Of a stretch of 64,000 bases of DNA, positions 23,233 to 34,832 are shown piece after piece (the first letter of the stretch is position 1; the number at the start of each line of letters is the position of its first letter). The notes beneath the pieces were generated by a model, which was given only the letters and a program-made list of their open reading frames with translations, did no database searches and was not told the DNA's origin. Origin of the DNA: Crossaster papposus (lineage: Eukaryota > Echinodermata > Asteroidea > Velatida > Solasteridae); the NCBI GenBank assembly GCA_037893245.1, contig JBAIAA010000594.1:620001-684000 (forward strand). The letters are read 5' to 3'. Position numbers and translations under genes: made by a program.

Positions 23233-26200
23233 TTACATTATCATACAGGTCTTCTTTTTGCGATGTTTTCTGTCTGTTACATTTCGCATCGGTAAGCTTT
23301 CAACATCATTATCAATCAGATGTATATACTGTAGAGAAGGAACGGCAGCCAATGCCCCAGCCACGTTACCATGCAAATTGTTGCCGCTCAAACCGACGCT
23401 AGTCACATGATCGAGAGACAACAGTAACCCGACGATTGCCGCGATGTCTCCGTTTTGTAGACCACACTCAGTAAAAAACACTATGTGAAGGGAAGGGATA
23501 GGATCAATGATGAATTGAAATAACCCGTGCAAATTGTTTCCTTGCAGAACAACTGTCTTTATGCTGCCTGCTGATGAAAGAAGAGAGAAAAGTGGCTCGA
23601 TATCACTGTTTGTCAGACTACTTTCAATTAGGAACAATTCTTTAAGGGAAGGGACACAAGCAATCTTGACAGGCTGCAAACCGTGCAAATTGTTTCCTTT
23701 CAGAGCAACTGTCTTTATGCTGCCTGCTGATGAAAGAAGAGAGAAAAGTGGCTCGATATCACTGTTTGTCAGACTACTTCCATATAGGCGCAATTCTTCA
23801 AGGGAAGGGACACTAGCAATCTTGACTGGCTGCAAACCGTGCAAATTGTTTCCTTTCAGAGCAACTGTCTTTATGCTGCCTGCTGATGAAAGAAGAGAGA
23901 AAAGTGGCTCGATATCACTGTTTGTCAGACTACTTCCATATAGGCGCAATTCTTCAAGGGAAGAGACACTAGCAATCTTGACTGGCTGCAAACCGTGCAA
24001 ATTGTTTCCTTTCAGAGCAACTGTCTTTATGCTGCCTGCTGATGAAAGAATAGAGAAAAGTGGCTCGATATCACTGTTTGTCAGACTACTTTCATATAGG
24101 TTCAATTGTTCAAGGGAAGGGACACTGGCAATCGTGACAGGCTGCCAACCGTGCAAATTGTTTCCTTTTAGAAGAACTTTCTTTATGCTGCCTGCTGATG
24201 ACAGAAGAGAGAAAAGTGGCTCAATATCACTGTTTATCAGACTACTTTCATATAGGTACAATTCTTCAAGGGAAGGGACACTAGCAATCTTGACTGGCTG
24301 CCAACCGTGCAAATTGTTTCCTTTTAGAAGAACTTTCTTTATGCTGCCTGCTGATGACAGAAGAGAGAAAAGTGGCTCAATATCACTGTTTGTCAGACTA
24401 CTTTCATATAGGTGCAATTCTTCAAGGGAAGGGACACTAGCAATCTTGACTGGCTGCCAACCGTGCAAATTGTTTCCTTGCAGAACAACTTTCTTTATGC
24501 TGCCTGCTGATGACAGAAGAAAGAAAAGTGGCTCAATATCACTGTTTATCAGACTACTTTCATATAGGTGCAATTCTTCAAGGGAAGGGACACTAGCAAT
24601 CTTGACTGGCTGCCAACCGTGCAAATTGTTTCCTTGCAGAACAACTTTCTTTATGCTGCCTGCTGATGACAGAAGAGAGAAAAGTGGCTCAATATCACTG
24701 TTTGTCAGACTACTTTCACATAGGCCCAATACTTCAAGGGAAGGGACAGTAGCAATCATGGCATGCTGCAAACCGTGCAAATTGTTTCCTTGCAGAACAA
24801 CTTTCTTTATGCTGCCTGCTGATGAAAGAAGAGAGAAAAGTGGCTCGATATCACTGTTTGTCAGACTACTTTTATATAGATGCAATTCTTCAAGGGAAGG
24901 GACACTAGCAATCATGGCATGCTGCAAACCGTGCAAATTGTTTTCTTGCAGAACAACTCTCTTTATGCTACCTGCTGATGAAAGAAGAGAGAAAAGTGGC
25001 TTAATATCATTGTTTGTCAGACTACTTTCACATAGGCACAATTCTTCAAGGGAAGGGACACTAGCAATCTTGACAGGCTGCAAACCGTGCAAATTGTTTC
25101 CTTTCAGAGCAACTGTCTTTATGCTGCCTGCTGATGAAAGAATAGAGAAAAGTGGCTCGATATCACTGTTTGTCAGACTACTTTCATATAGGTTCAATTG
25201 TTCAAGGGAAGGGACACTGGCAATCGTGACAGGCTGCCAACCGTGCAAATTGTTTCCTTTTAGAAGAACTTTCTTTATGCTGCCTGCTGATGACAGAAGA
25301 GAGAAAAGTGGCTCAATATCACTGTTTGTCAGACTACTTTCATATAGGTGCAATTCTTCAAGGGAAGGGACACTAGCAATCTTGACTGGCTGCCAACCGT
25401 GCAAATTGTTTCCTTTTAGAAGAACTTTCTTTATGCTGCCTGCTGATGACAGAAGAGAGAAAAGTGGCTCAATATCACTGTTTGTCAGACTACTTTCATA
25501 TAGGTGCAATTCTTCAAGGGAAGGGACACTAGCAATCTTGACTGGCTGCCAACCGTGCAAATTGTTTCCTTGCAGAACAACTTTCTTTATGCTGCCTGCT
25601 GATGACAGAAGAAAGAAAAGTGGCTCAATATCACTGTTTATCAGACTACTTTCATATAGGTGCAATTCTTCAAGGGAAGGGACACTAGCAATCTTGACTG
25701 GCTGCCAACCGGACAAATTGTTTCCTTGCAGAACAACTGTCTTTATGCTGCCTGCTGATGACAGAAGAGAGAAAAGTGGCTCAATATCACTGTTTGTCAG
25801 ACTACTTTCATGTAGGTTCAATTCTTCAAGGGAAGGGACACTAGCAATCGTGACAGGCTGCCAACCGTGCAAATTGTTTCCTTGCAGAACAACTTTCTTT
25901 ATGCTGCCTGCTGATGACAGAAGAGAGAAAAGTGGCTCAATATCACTGTTTGTCAGACTACTTTTATATAGATGCAATTCTTCAAGGGAAGGGACACTAG
26001 CAATCATGGCATGCTGCAAACCGTGCAAATTGTTTTCTTGCAGAACAACTTTCTTTATGCTGCCTGCTGATGAAAGAAGAGAGAAAAGTGGCTTAATATC
26101 ACTGTTTGTCAGACTACTTTCACATAGGCACAATTCTTCAAGGGAAGGGACACTAGCAATCATGGCATGCTGCAAACCGTGCAAATTGTTTTCTTGCAGA

Positions 26201-28619
26201 ACAACTCTTTTTATGCTGCCTGCTGATGAAAGAAGAGAGAAAAGTGGCTTAATATCACTGTTTGTCAGACTACTTTCATATAGGTGCAATTCTTCAAGGG
26301 AAGGGACACTAGCAATCTTGACTGGCTGCCAACCGTGCAAATTGTTTCCTTGCATAACAACTGTCTTTATGCTGCCTGCTGATGAAAGAAGAGAGAAAAG
26401 TGGCTCAATATCACTGTTTGTCAGACTACTTTCATATAGGTGCAATTCTTCAAGGGAAGGGACACTTGCAATCGTGGCATGCTGCAAACTGTGCAAATTG
26501 TTTCCGCTCAGAACAACTTCCTTTATGCTGCCTGCTGATGACAGAAGAGAGAAAAGTGGCTCAATATCACAGTTTGTCAGACCACACTCAAAAAGGTAAC
26601 ATTCTTTCAGAGATGGGATTTTGTTGATGTTTTGTTCAGATATTGTATCATGCAATTGGATGCCGTTTAAAATGACCTTTTCTGTATTGGTTCTTGATAA
26701 CACTTCGAAAAGTTTTACAATGTTCCATTCACAGTTATGTACCGCTAAAGACTCCAGATGTTTTAATATCGCTACAGAGTTCTCCACAAAGCTATCCCAG
26801 CTGATTCCATGAAGTACAAGCTTCAGCAACGGCTTACATGTTGTGAGTGTCATTATATCTTCTACAAGTTTGAGGTCAGCAAGACCTTGACATGTAGCAG
26901 TAATTTGCTCTATGTCTACTTTGTGCAGTGATTCATGTTTGGACCCGACCTCAAAGAAAAAGTGTGCCGCCACTAAAAGTTCACCCTGCAGTTCGTATGG
27001 AAACTCAACCTTTCCAGTCTCAAGAAATTCCTGAACGAGAGGTTCTGACTTAGCTTCAAATAGAAGCAACATTGCAATTCTATGCAAGGACTTGTTCAGT
27101 TCATTTTGCTTCAAGAGATCTCGAAAGCGCCTTAAAATCACCTCAGCGGCTTTTTTGTTTAGCCCACAGCCGAATCGCAGAACGTATTCCAAGCTTTCCA
27201 CATCACCATGAAATATACGAGACAAGTATCGGTCGAAGGCTTCTCTGTCAGTCCTCAACAAATCTACCAAATATGCCGCCGCGCAGTACTCCTGAAAGGT
27301 CTTGTGGAGGAACGAAAAGTACGAAACCGTCTCGAGACCTTGAAATGTCTTTTCTTTTGACAACAGGCCAACATCAGATCCCCTCTCAAAAATATCTAGG
27401 TCGTTTGTATCAATCTCATTTTCCATGAAATGAAGCCTTTCCCCATTTGGATCTAACAAACCTTTAAGAGCTATCCGACCAAGTTTGGAAACATATGTGT
27501 GGGTGTCAGAAACTTGCTGGTCTGTTTCCTTACTTGCCTTATGCTGGAAAAGCAACTGAATGTTATCCTGAAAAAGGTTAGTTATTTGATCAGGCAGTTT
27601 TCTTTTATCTGCCCATGTGTCGCACATCAGCCGCAGAAATAACGGTATCTCCGCCAAACTACGTAACGTTTCTGATCGGTTTATCTTTTCAAGGAAGCTG
27701 GTTTGTTCAACTGGTCCGAAACTTTTCAAGTATTTCTTCATGTAGTTTTCCCTGTTTTTTTCGTCAAAGCCTACCATGTTAATTTTCGTGTAGTGTGGAT
27801 GCATAGTCAGGAGTTCATTTGCCGTCTTCTGTCGGCTCGTAACTATAACCTTACACGACTTGAGTGATTTGAACGATAGAACATCGTTCAAGTCAATACC
27901 GCCCAGCTCATTATCCTCCTTGCATTGCCGCGCGTCTTTTACTCTTTGCATAGAAATCTCATCAGCGCTATCCAGAAGGATCAATACTCGCTCTTGGTTC
28001 TCCTGGATGTATTTTTCTAGGCCCGTCTTGCTCAGTTTGCTGTCTGTAAGAATTTGAGAAAAAATTGCGTCGATGATGTCGAATTTTGGACCCATTCGAC
28101 TAGCCTCTACCACAAACACAAGCTCATACTTGTCAAGAACTGAATTAGGCTCAGGTTGTTGTTGGTTGTCAGTTAGACCCACCTTGGTTTTGAGATCAGC
28201 CCAATCGTAACCAATATTTTTAAGTATTGTGGTTTTCTCAAAACCCGCCTCAGCTCTGATTAGTAATCGATTTGATTCGAGCACGAGCATGTCTTTGTAG
28301 GAGTCAAGGGAAATTTTCTGGAAATGAATCCCTTTGTCCTTATCAGGGAGTGAATCGGGTAGTTTGTTGGTACCTCTTTGCGAGGCTTTCGAATGCTCCG
28401 ACTGGATACCTGATTCTACCTGCATCTCTGTCTCGGACAAAGAGACCGGAGTTGGTATGTTGGTCTCCAGCAATAGTTGTAGGTGGTTGACGTAGAGGTC
28501 ATCCATCTCTCTAGACATGTGTCTGTCTGTAGGGTGTGTCGTCACTTTTAACGTCTGCCGATAATGTGCTGCCAACTCTCTTGCACACTGGTTAACGTCA
28601 AAAGAAGTTTCTGCAATGC
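23233..28619 (-). CDS. Copy B exon 5: NACHT and expanded LRR, CaaX terminus
   Basis: 5387 nt in one exon, acceptor TTTACACAG|GC. Order: linker, defective P-loop (AEAGFEKTT), LILLDSADE, KVIVTSRQ, FLHKTFQEYCAAAYL, twenty 52-residue LRR units, C-terminal cap and tail TDRKHRKKKTCMIM. Except for the P-loop the recognised NACHT motifs are kept. Confidence 0.9.
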
Positions 28620-31600
28620 CTGTGTAAACAATAATTTTGGGGAACAATCGCTTAAACTATGATCATTATATCCAAAGGAATTAACAAGCATCAGAATACG
28701 GGCCCGATTTCATTTCGCTGCTCAAACATGATAAATACAGCCTTTATCATCTTAACAGGACCCCAAACAGTCAGCACAGCAATAATCATTAATAATCATG
28801 TTTCACCTGTGACTTTACCAAACATTTGAACCACTGTTCGTGCGCGTAACCCTAATTTGCTGTCGTTAACAACAATTTATTTGCTGATGAACTCAATTTC
28901 TGAATTATTCTTGTAGTAGTTCAGTTCATATTCTACAGTTTGACAGTTTCGTTTACTGGAGATTAAAATAACTACCGACATTTTTTGAAAATTTAGGATA
29001 TACTTGACTGAACAAAAAATGTTTCCATTTGCTTCGACAGCCTCTATGGCGGTCATCTTGAAAACCTTTTGTCGTGAGGACGATATCGTGGGTCATGTGA
29101 CGTCACATTAAAGGTGTATTTTTCAAAAGGTATATTTCTCCGGATGTACAAGTCCAATTGGGTTCAAATAAACTAGGTATATTAGGTATGTCGGGATGCC
29201 TATACATTGAGGTGAGGTCACGTGATTTGTTTTTAATTTGTTGGACCTTTATGCTATATCTCATCAGAGGAACATTATACATATACAATTCTTTTTGTAA
29301 AAGGTTATTGGATCATTTACATTTACATCAAAATTGTGAAAAATATGCGACGTCATCACGAGGTCATCATAAATGCCATTTTTTTAATCCAATATGGCCA
29401 CCATAAAGACCCTGAAAGCAATCCAACAATGTTTTTTTTTATATCCTAACGTTTTCAAAAATGTATAGTTTAGCAAATCTAAACAAAAGTGAATGAAAAT
29501 GCATAAGAAACCTGACTATAGACACATTCGCCTACGGAGGCGGAGCTTGTTTAGACATAGACGGTATTACTTCACAATTTCCCGTAAATGGGCCGTGTTA
29601 TGTATTTTTAATGCACTCTTTGAGTAGGCTCCATTGTGCCCTATTGGACCTAATTTTAAATTTTCACCTGGCCATTTTGAAAGGTATTTCGGTGCCTTTT
29701 GCTTACTGTCCTCAATCGACACACCACTGAACCGCCCCCAAAGGGGGGGGGTGAAACAGAACGAAAAACACGGTGTTTGGTGCTAAACCTGAATGGCTAT
29801 TGATATTTCAGCCTAATAAGTACAGACCTGTGTCATGTCAGACATGCAGAAACATAGTCATTCAAGTCTAGCACAAATCGGCGTGTTTTTCCCTTCTCTC
29901 TTAATTGTCTTTCCCTTTTTAGGCTGATTCAGTGTAATTGCAGTAAAAGATAGCAAGCCACTGAGAAAGCTTGTCTCGTGTCTCAAAACATGGTTCACAC
30001 GGGCAACAAATGATTTTCTCCAATTGCTAGATTTCCAGGGGGGGGGAGGCGCTAGGGTGGCGGTTGTTGGCCAAGACCGGGCAGTTCGAGGAAGTCACTA
30101 TAAACTAGTCAGTGTAGCGGTTCTTCTTTTATTTCTCAAGGAACTTGTGTACCCTAACCTGGTTTTCCCTTCCACCTTGTTAAGGCTTGTCCTATGGTTA
30201 AAATAACCCACACGAAAATGTGTCAACGAAAAAGACGAATGTTAGGCTAACGATAGTCGGATTCGAACACACAGACCTTTCAATCCATAGCTCTCCTCTC
30301 TACCAACTATGCTATTGGCGAGTGGGTTGAGGACAGCCGTTCTTGATAATTCTTTAATGTAGCCGAGTTGCAATAGTTCTTTCTCATTAATATACATTCT
30401 CGCACCACCCAGCTGCTGAAAAAATATCGCGAACCGCTACACCGGTTAGTATTAAGTGTCTTCCGCAGTTTGACTGTTTTGATTACCTTTCATACCTGGC
30501 ACTTGTGATGCCAGGTCACCACGGTCCACATCTTTTAGAGCATCTCGCAGCTTCTCAGGAACATCTGCGGGGTTGTCTTGTTTCTGCCACCAGGCAATTA
30601 ACATCTTGAAGATTTGTTCGTGTAAGTTCCCCCTGTAGTCTTCTTGGAATTGGTCGAGTTTTCCTTCCTTGAATCCCAACCGTCTGCCGAGCCTCTTCCA
30701 GCCTTGTCCAAGATCATCTGCCAATTTTGAGAAGTAAATGCTTCTCGACTCTTCCTCTTCTGGAATGCAAAACCATATAACAGTTCACATCAAACGAACG
30801 TGAACGTCTTTGAACCCAGTGGTTAAAGATCACAAGCCCGTAATGGACGAGATTTGACGGTTTGCAGGGCGAAAGGCAATGATAAGTAGTTAGCAGTAAC
30901 ATCATGTGGTAATTATCTTTAGTAAGTTGTGGTTGTGAAAAGAACCATATTGACTGATCAAACATTTATGACACTTGCAGCTATTCACGTATTTAAGATA
31001 ATTGAAGTTTGTCGTTTCTGCAGGTTTCTTATATTGTAATATGACATTTTCGGGGGCCGATTCTGAAATTGGAGAATAGTTTCCCCTCCTTTTCGAAAAG
31101 AGAATGTTAGTTAAACCGCCAATTTAACCGACTTTTGAGATAACCCATTGCATCAATACTGTAGTTACCTAAACCACCACCCAACAGACCGGCAGCGCGA
31201 AGCTGGATGTTCTGGTCTTGCTGTATCCCATGGTCGCGAAGGGAGAGCAGGTCACAAAGCTGTAAACAAATTGTAATCAAATTATATTTGATTTCTGCTC
31301 ATCCATTGGACTGGTATGACATGTCTAAATCCTAGTACAAAAGAACCTGGTAGTCTTAAGGATATTCTTGCAAGTAATTCACCATATTGGAAGAAATTTA
31401 CACATCGGGAAAAACTCTCGGGAAAAAGTCACTCTGTAAAACCAAGCATATCTTAATCACAGCAGATAAAGAAAGTATAACTATCATGCGCTCAGATAAA
31501 AATGAATTTAAAATGTGACATGGCCTGATTTTTATGGTATGGTGATAAAAGCGGCACCTGAAAGTTTCTTCTGATGTAAAGGTGTTGATCTTGAGGCTGG

Positions 31601-32433
31601 ATGCCACTCTCACGTTGAACCAACGTCTTTAAATCGGCTACTGATGTATCTGGATCCAGTTGCAGACAAAGTGTCTTCGGTAAGAGGAGACCTCGGACGA
31701 AGACCTGCAATTTCTGTCTCGCTTCAACAGGACTGCAAAGTGAATACACAATAAACACTCCTGCATGAGATAAAGCAACAACTCTCTGGTAATCTTCTTT
31801 TGTTCTTCATTTTAGCTGGATTTCGGATTTCTATATCACATTTTCTATATCACAGAGCAGCGGTATCCTATTATTATGAGTTGTAATTTGTAATTTATTT
31901 TAGATACAAAGTGAATCCTGCTGGGAATTGTTCACCCAGTTGTGAAATGAGATGGGCATGAGGAAACGAATGAGACTTGATCAACAAGGAATTATGAACA
32001 ACTTACGTAAGAATGTTTGGCTGGGTTGTGCTCTGAAGAGCTGAAAAACATCATTCCCAATCGGGTACGTCAAGAAATAGGACACAAAGATACCACCTTA
32101 TAGTTCAGGCTATATTGATTTGGTCGATTCAGATTCATAGAATTTGCCCTGTTAATACCTTCCCATTTCCGCTTTGCTAGCTGGTTCTTCTGCTTTCAGA
32201 GTGTTGCTATGCTCCGGCTGTGTAATTGGTGTCACTTTCAGTGGCATGGCAGATGCTCCCTCTTCGTTAGAATGGAGTCTTGGCCGAGCTTTGACTGGAA
32301 AGACGGTCATGAATGCCGCCTTACGACATGGTTTCGCCTTCCTCTTTGTGCTGACGAGTTTACCGAGCGAGTGGTTGTACTCCTCGGCCGTGATCATCGC
32401 TTTACCTCGCTGACCAGGTCGATCTTGCTGCAT
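23233..32433 (-). CDS. NLR copy B: ubiquitin-like / Death / NACHT / 20-unit LRR / CaaX
   Basis: Same five-exon gene as copy A: 32433-32159, 31732-31558, 31259-31169, 30759-30496 and 28619-23233. The total is 6192 nt, exactly 2064 codons with stop. Exon lengths 1-4 equal those of A. Two features stand out. The P-loop reads AEAGFEKTT, with Glu for the invariant Gly before Lys (codon GAG at 28239-28237 where A and C have GGG), which should impair ATP binding. The LRR array has 20 units against 8 in A. The C-terminus is TDRKHRKKKTCMIM, a polybasic stretch with a CaaX box, predicting prenylation and membrane attachment. Walker B reads LILLDSADE. The protein could act as a signalling-dead sensor or decoy, or the gene may be decaying; all splice sites and the frame remain intact. 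Confidence 0.82.
23469..26588 (-). repeat. Copy B LRR array: 20 x 156 bp
   Basis: The tatgctgcctgctgatga marker is first at 23560 and last at 26524, 2964 bp or 19 periods apart, giving 20 units. Variation between units is concentrated in short patches: the residues of LEELxLxE, the IKxVxLxG stretch, and the LQPVT / WQPVK / LQHAM segment. The framework is almost invariant. Confidence 0.97.
23937..26120 (-). repeat. Higher-order repeat: 7 LRR units (1092 bp) duplicated in tandem
   Basis: Units 4-10 (25029-26120) and 11-17 (23937-25028) have the same order of variants. For example, the LINSDIEPLFF unit falls at positions 7 and 14 and the LEQLNLYE unit at 9 and 16. Matching text lies exactly 1092 bp (7 x 156) apart, for example at 24121 and 25213, with about two mismatches per unit in the stretch compared. 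Confidence 0.85.
30087..30470 (-). mobile_element. SINE/MITE-like insertion with GCAGTT target duplication
   Basis: C reads gagcagtttgact and A gagctgtttgact at the empty site; here 384 bp are inserted between two copies of GCAGTT (30081-30086 and 30465-30470). The ends carry an inverted repeat (agtgtagcggttc against gaaccgctacac). A tRNA-like internal promoter lies on the minus strand (30254-30325). Confidence 0.6.
30254..30325 (-). other. tRNA-like sequence inside the insertion
   Basis: The minus strand reads TAGCATAGTTGGTAGAG, an A-box and D-arm match, and about 35 nt later GTTCGAATCC, a B-box and T-loop match. The T stem and acceptor stem do not pair properly, so this is a tRNA-derived promoter, as in SINEs, rather than a working tRNA gene. 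Confidence 0.45.
30496..30759 (-). CDS. Copy B exon 4: Death domain
   Basis: 264 nt, acceptor ATTCCAG|AAGAGG, donor CCAG|GTATGA. Nearly identical to the exon of A (KLDQFQEDYRG, QIFKMLIAWWQKQ, DVPEKLRDALKDV). The inserted element at 30087-30470 stops about 25 bp downstream of this exon's donor and does not disturb it. Confidence 0.9.
31169..31259 (-). CDS. Copy B exon 3: ubiquitin-like C-terminus, LLGGG
   Basis: 91 nt, acceptor TTTACAG|CTTTG, donor TTTAG|GTAACT. It encodes LCDLLSLRDHGIQQDQNIQL followed by RAAGLLGGGL. The Gly triplet is identical in all three copies. Confidence 0.8.
31558..31732 (-). CDS. Copy B exon 2: ubiquitin-like, first part
   Basis: 175 nt, acceptor CTTTGCAG|TCC, donor TTTCAG|GTGCCG. 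Relative to A it changes LLLTKT to LLLPKT, LKSLV to LKTLV and YIGRN to YIRRN. Fold pattern unchanged. Confidence 0.8.
32159..32433 (-). CDS. Copy B exon 1: basic N-terminal region
   Basis: 275 nt as in A, ATG at 32433, donor GGAAG|GTATTAAC. It differs from A by a handful of substitutions (for example AMITAEEYN, HSNTLKAEEP, AEMG) and keeps the KRKAKPCRK cluster. Confidence 0.75.
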
Positions 32434-32467
32434 CTTTGTAATTCAAGTCAACGTCAGGGCGATGAAC
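32434..32467 (-). other. Copy B 5' UTR part of the first coding exon
   Basis: The acceptor TTTCAG|GTTCATCGC is conserved with A and C, 34 nt upstream of the ATG. Inferred. Confidence 0.5.
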
Positions 32468-32606
32468 CTGAAAATAAATACAGAATAACCATAATGTATA
32501 AGATAAGTAGTTTGCGAATACACCGCGTGATAATCTTTTTTAGTGAGATGTGCGGTTCTGAAAAGAACCGGAGGGAACTCAACATTTCGGTCAGTATGCT
32601 CTATCT

Positions 32607-32995
32607 AGGGGTGTCATACACACCGTGCAGACCCACTAGACAACGAGTAACAACATGAGAATTTGCAGATCTCATGAAATGTATCATCTGAAAAAGAAAG
32701 ACTTATATGAAAAATATGAGCAACATACATACTAGAAAAGATTATTTGAAATGCTTGAAAGATGTAAATAGAATAAATGAGATGGTTCAAAAAACACTTT
32801 TTAATTACTGTTGCTTAATACGTTTGTTGTCTAGGAAAAAGCGCAATCTGAAAAGTTTATCGGACCATAACTTGGCAACGCTTTGACCGATTTTGAAAGT
32901 TGAAAGAGATTTGCAATCTACTCACCAAGCCCTTCAAGAAATAGTCCCAAATAACTTCCTAAAAGCAATATTAAAATTTGTATTGTCCCCCCCTA
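32607..32995. mobile_element. hAT-like MITE, 8 bp target duplication CTCTATCT
   Basis: The 389 bp insert is absent from unit A (11256-11270). It is bounded by CTCTATCT at 32599-32606 and 32996-33003. Ends AGGGGTGTCA... and ...TGTCCCCCCCTA are imperfect inverted copies of the AGGGG type. Length of the duplication and the end type fit hAT elements. No transposase. Unit A's empty site lacks even one copy of the 8-mer, so the exact history is unclear. Confidence 0.6.
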
Positions 32996-33116
32996 CTCTA
33001 TCTGCCCGTCGTCAGGAGACTAATGTCATTATCGACCCAGTCCTCATGCGGCAGCTTCGAAACCACAACAGAATTGATTGCATGCGCGGCAGTCAACAAC
33101 GAGAACATGTTGCATA

Positions 33117-33978
33117 TTGTAACGGCGGCCCAGAAAGGGCCAACCGCCAGTTGGGGAATTAACTAAATTAATGCATGTATACAAATAAAATATAACCAAC
33201 ACGAAAATAAGAAAAACATACGAGAATCGTGAAAATGCAATTCAAAGATAAATTTAATTTAGAAAGCGTCTGTTTGCTCTACAAAAATCAAAGGAGCTGG
33301 GGCATACAAAATATTACTACAATTATATACAGTTAGTTACTGGCAGAGCAATGCAAAAAATGTCAGTTACACAAGGCTACGGCGGGACGTCGTAGCCTAT
33401 TGGCATGGGGAATATAATGACTACAATTAACAAGGCAAATGACCATACTCACAAACCGATGCAGAACACTGAACCCTGTATAGTGAGAGATGGTGGCGGT
33501 GATGCATGGTGCTAAATTATCAACACAGGTTTTCTTATTAAACTCAATAATTAACTCAGACGGCCTGTAAATTTGGGCTACAACACAACCAATATGAAGA
33601 GCTAAAGAAATGCACCACCATCCACCACCATGCCCCAGTCGCAAGTCCTCGCCCTTATGGGATTACAAGGAGGTTTTATAGTAAGGGTGACCCAAATAAA
33701 ATACTTAAGAATGTTATTGTTAACTGAAAAGATTTACATAACTAATCCAGCTATATGTGCTATTGAACAAAAAACTACCAGTACAACAAAGGCCCACCCC
33801 TATGAATATCTAACAAAAGAAACACAGCACAATCACACGCCTAATCCATGCCATCTGTCTACAATATGCAACCACAGCTTGCTGGCCCATCAGGGCTAAG
33901 AAAAACATGGTGCAATATACGATACCTTAAAGGCACTAGATTAAAAACACAATTAGGTGGCCAATAATTTTGTTACAA
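33117..33978. mobile_element. TA-flanked element with TTGTAAC ends
   Basis: Absent from unit A (gttgcatattgataatcg near 11369). Here the 862 bp insert runs between TA dinucleotides (33115-33116, 33979-33980) and has inverted ends TTGTAAC / GTTACAA. A TA duplication is typical of Tc1/mariner-type transposition. No coding capacity recognised. Confidence 0.55.
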
Positions 33979-34293
33979 TATTCATAATCGAGAGCCAAAT
34001 TCTCACTGGTCCAGAATACCCCCACGTGCCAACCGCTATTGTTGACGTCATCAGTCACATCAATGAACACATTTACAATTTACTTGTCTGTAATGAAATG
34101 TTTTCATTTGTAAGTTATATTTATTTTCCATTGCACTTCCGGTAACACCGGAAGTAAATATCAGACGACATTGTTCCCGTAGTCCTGCAGATTACTACAA
34201 TAATATTGCATTTAGTGATACAAGCACCAAAATTGGCACACATGCTCATTTTGGGTCACCTTACACAAAAACCCCGTTAGCCAAGTTAAAATC

Positions 34294-34680
34294 CAAGATG
34301 GCCGCCATTTTTGAAGATGGCCGCCAATAAAGGCCAAATATCACCGAAATATTGATGTACGGATGGATAGAATGGCAATACAAGCACAAAACTTGGCATT
34401 TAACATCCGTTTGGTCTCCCTGTTGTTGGCATATCCAAAACAGTATATTAGGCACTTGAAAATTCAAGATGGCCGCCATTTTTGAAGATGGCCGCCAATG
34501 AAGGCCAAATATCACCGAAATATTGATGTACGGATGGATAGAATTGCAATACAAGCACAACACTTGGCATTTAACATCCGTTTGGTCACCCTGTTGTTGG
34601 CATATCCAAAACAGTATATTAGGCACTTGAAAATTCAAGATGGCCGCCATTTTCCAAAATGGTCGCAACTGAATGGCTAG
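34294..34680. repeat. 171 bp subterminal tandem repeat
   Basis: Starts at 34294, 34465 and 34636 (caagatggccgccatttt...). The first two units are nearly identical through tattgatgtacggatgga and cagtatattaggcacttg; the third is partial. The minus-strand frame across it (WRPSSKMAAILNF repeated) is a by-product. Confidence 0.85.
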
Positions 34681-34832
34681 TAGTAGTGTTAGCAAGGATC
34701 AAACAGTAATACAAGGACCAAAATGGGCATTTAATCTCCATTTGAATCCAATATTATGCTAAAATTGTCAACAACTTGGTAATTCAAGATGGCTACCATT
34801 TATAAAGATGGCCGCCACAAGATGACTCAGCC

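Larger units (their letters stand above)
28620..30495 (-). other. Copy B intron 4 (with SINE-like insertion)
   Basis: Phase 1 intron. It holds the old repeat at about 29096-29405 shared with A and C, a stretch at about 29520-30080 shared with C but missing from A, and the B-specific insertion at 30087-30470. No coding exon recognised. Confidence 0.7.

Noticed and set aside
23469-26588. CRISPR-like array
   Set aside because: Regular 156 bp repeats without unique spacers, coding, in a eukaryotic context.
23534-26599. 1021-codon open frame on the plus strand across the copy B LRR array (and 4918-5976, 52525-53277 in A and C)
   Set aside because: The repeat length (156 bp) is a multiple of three, so an antisense frame open in one unit stays open in all. 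It ends with the array, has no known fold (MLPADERREKSGSISLF repeated), and scales with unit number.
30254-30325. Functional tRNA gene
   Set aside because: A- and B-boxes match but T and acceptor stems do not pair and it lies within a transposon-like insertion.
34261-34695. Minus-strand frame WRPSSKMAAILNF repeated
   Set aside because: By-product of the 171 bp subterminal repeat of a DNA transposon.
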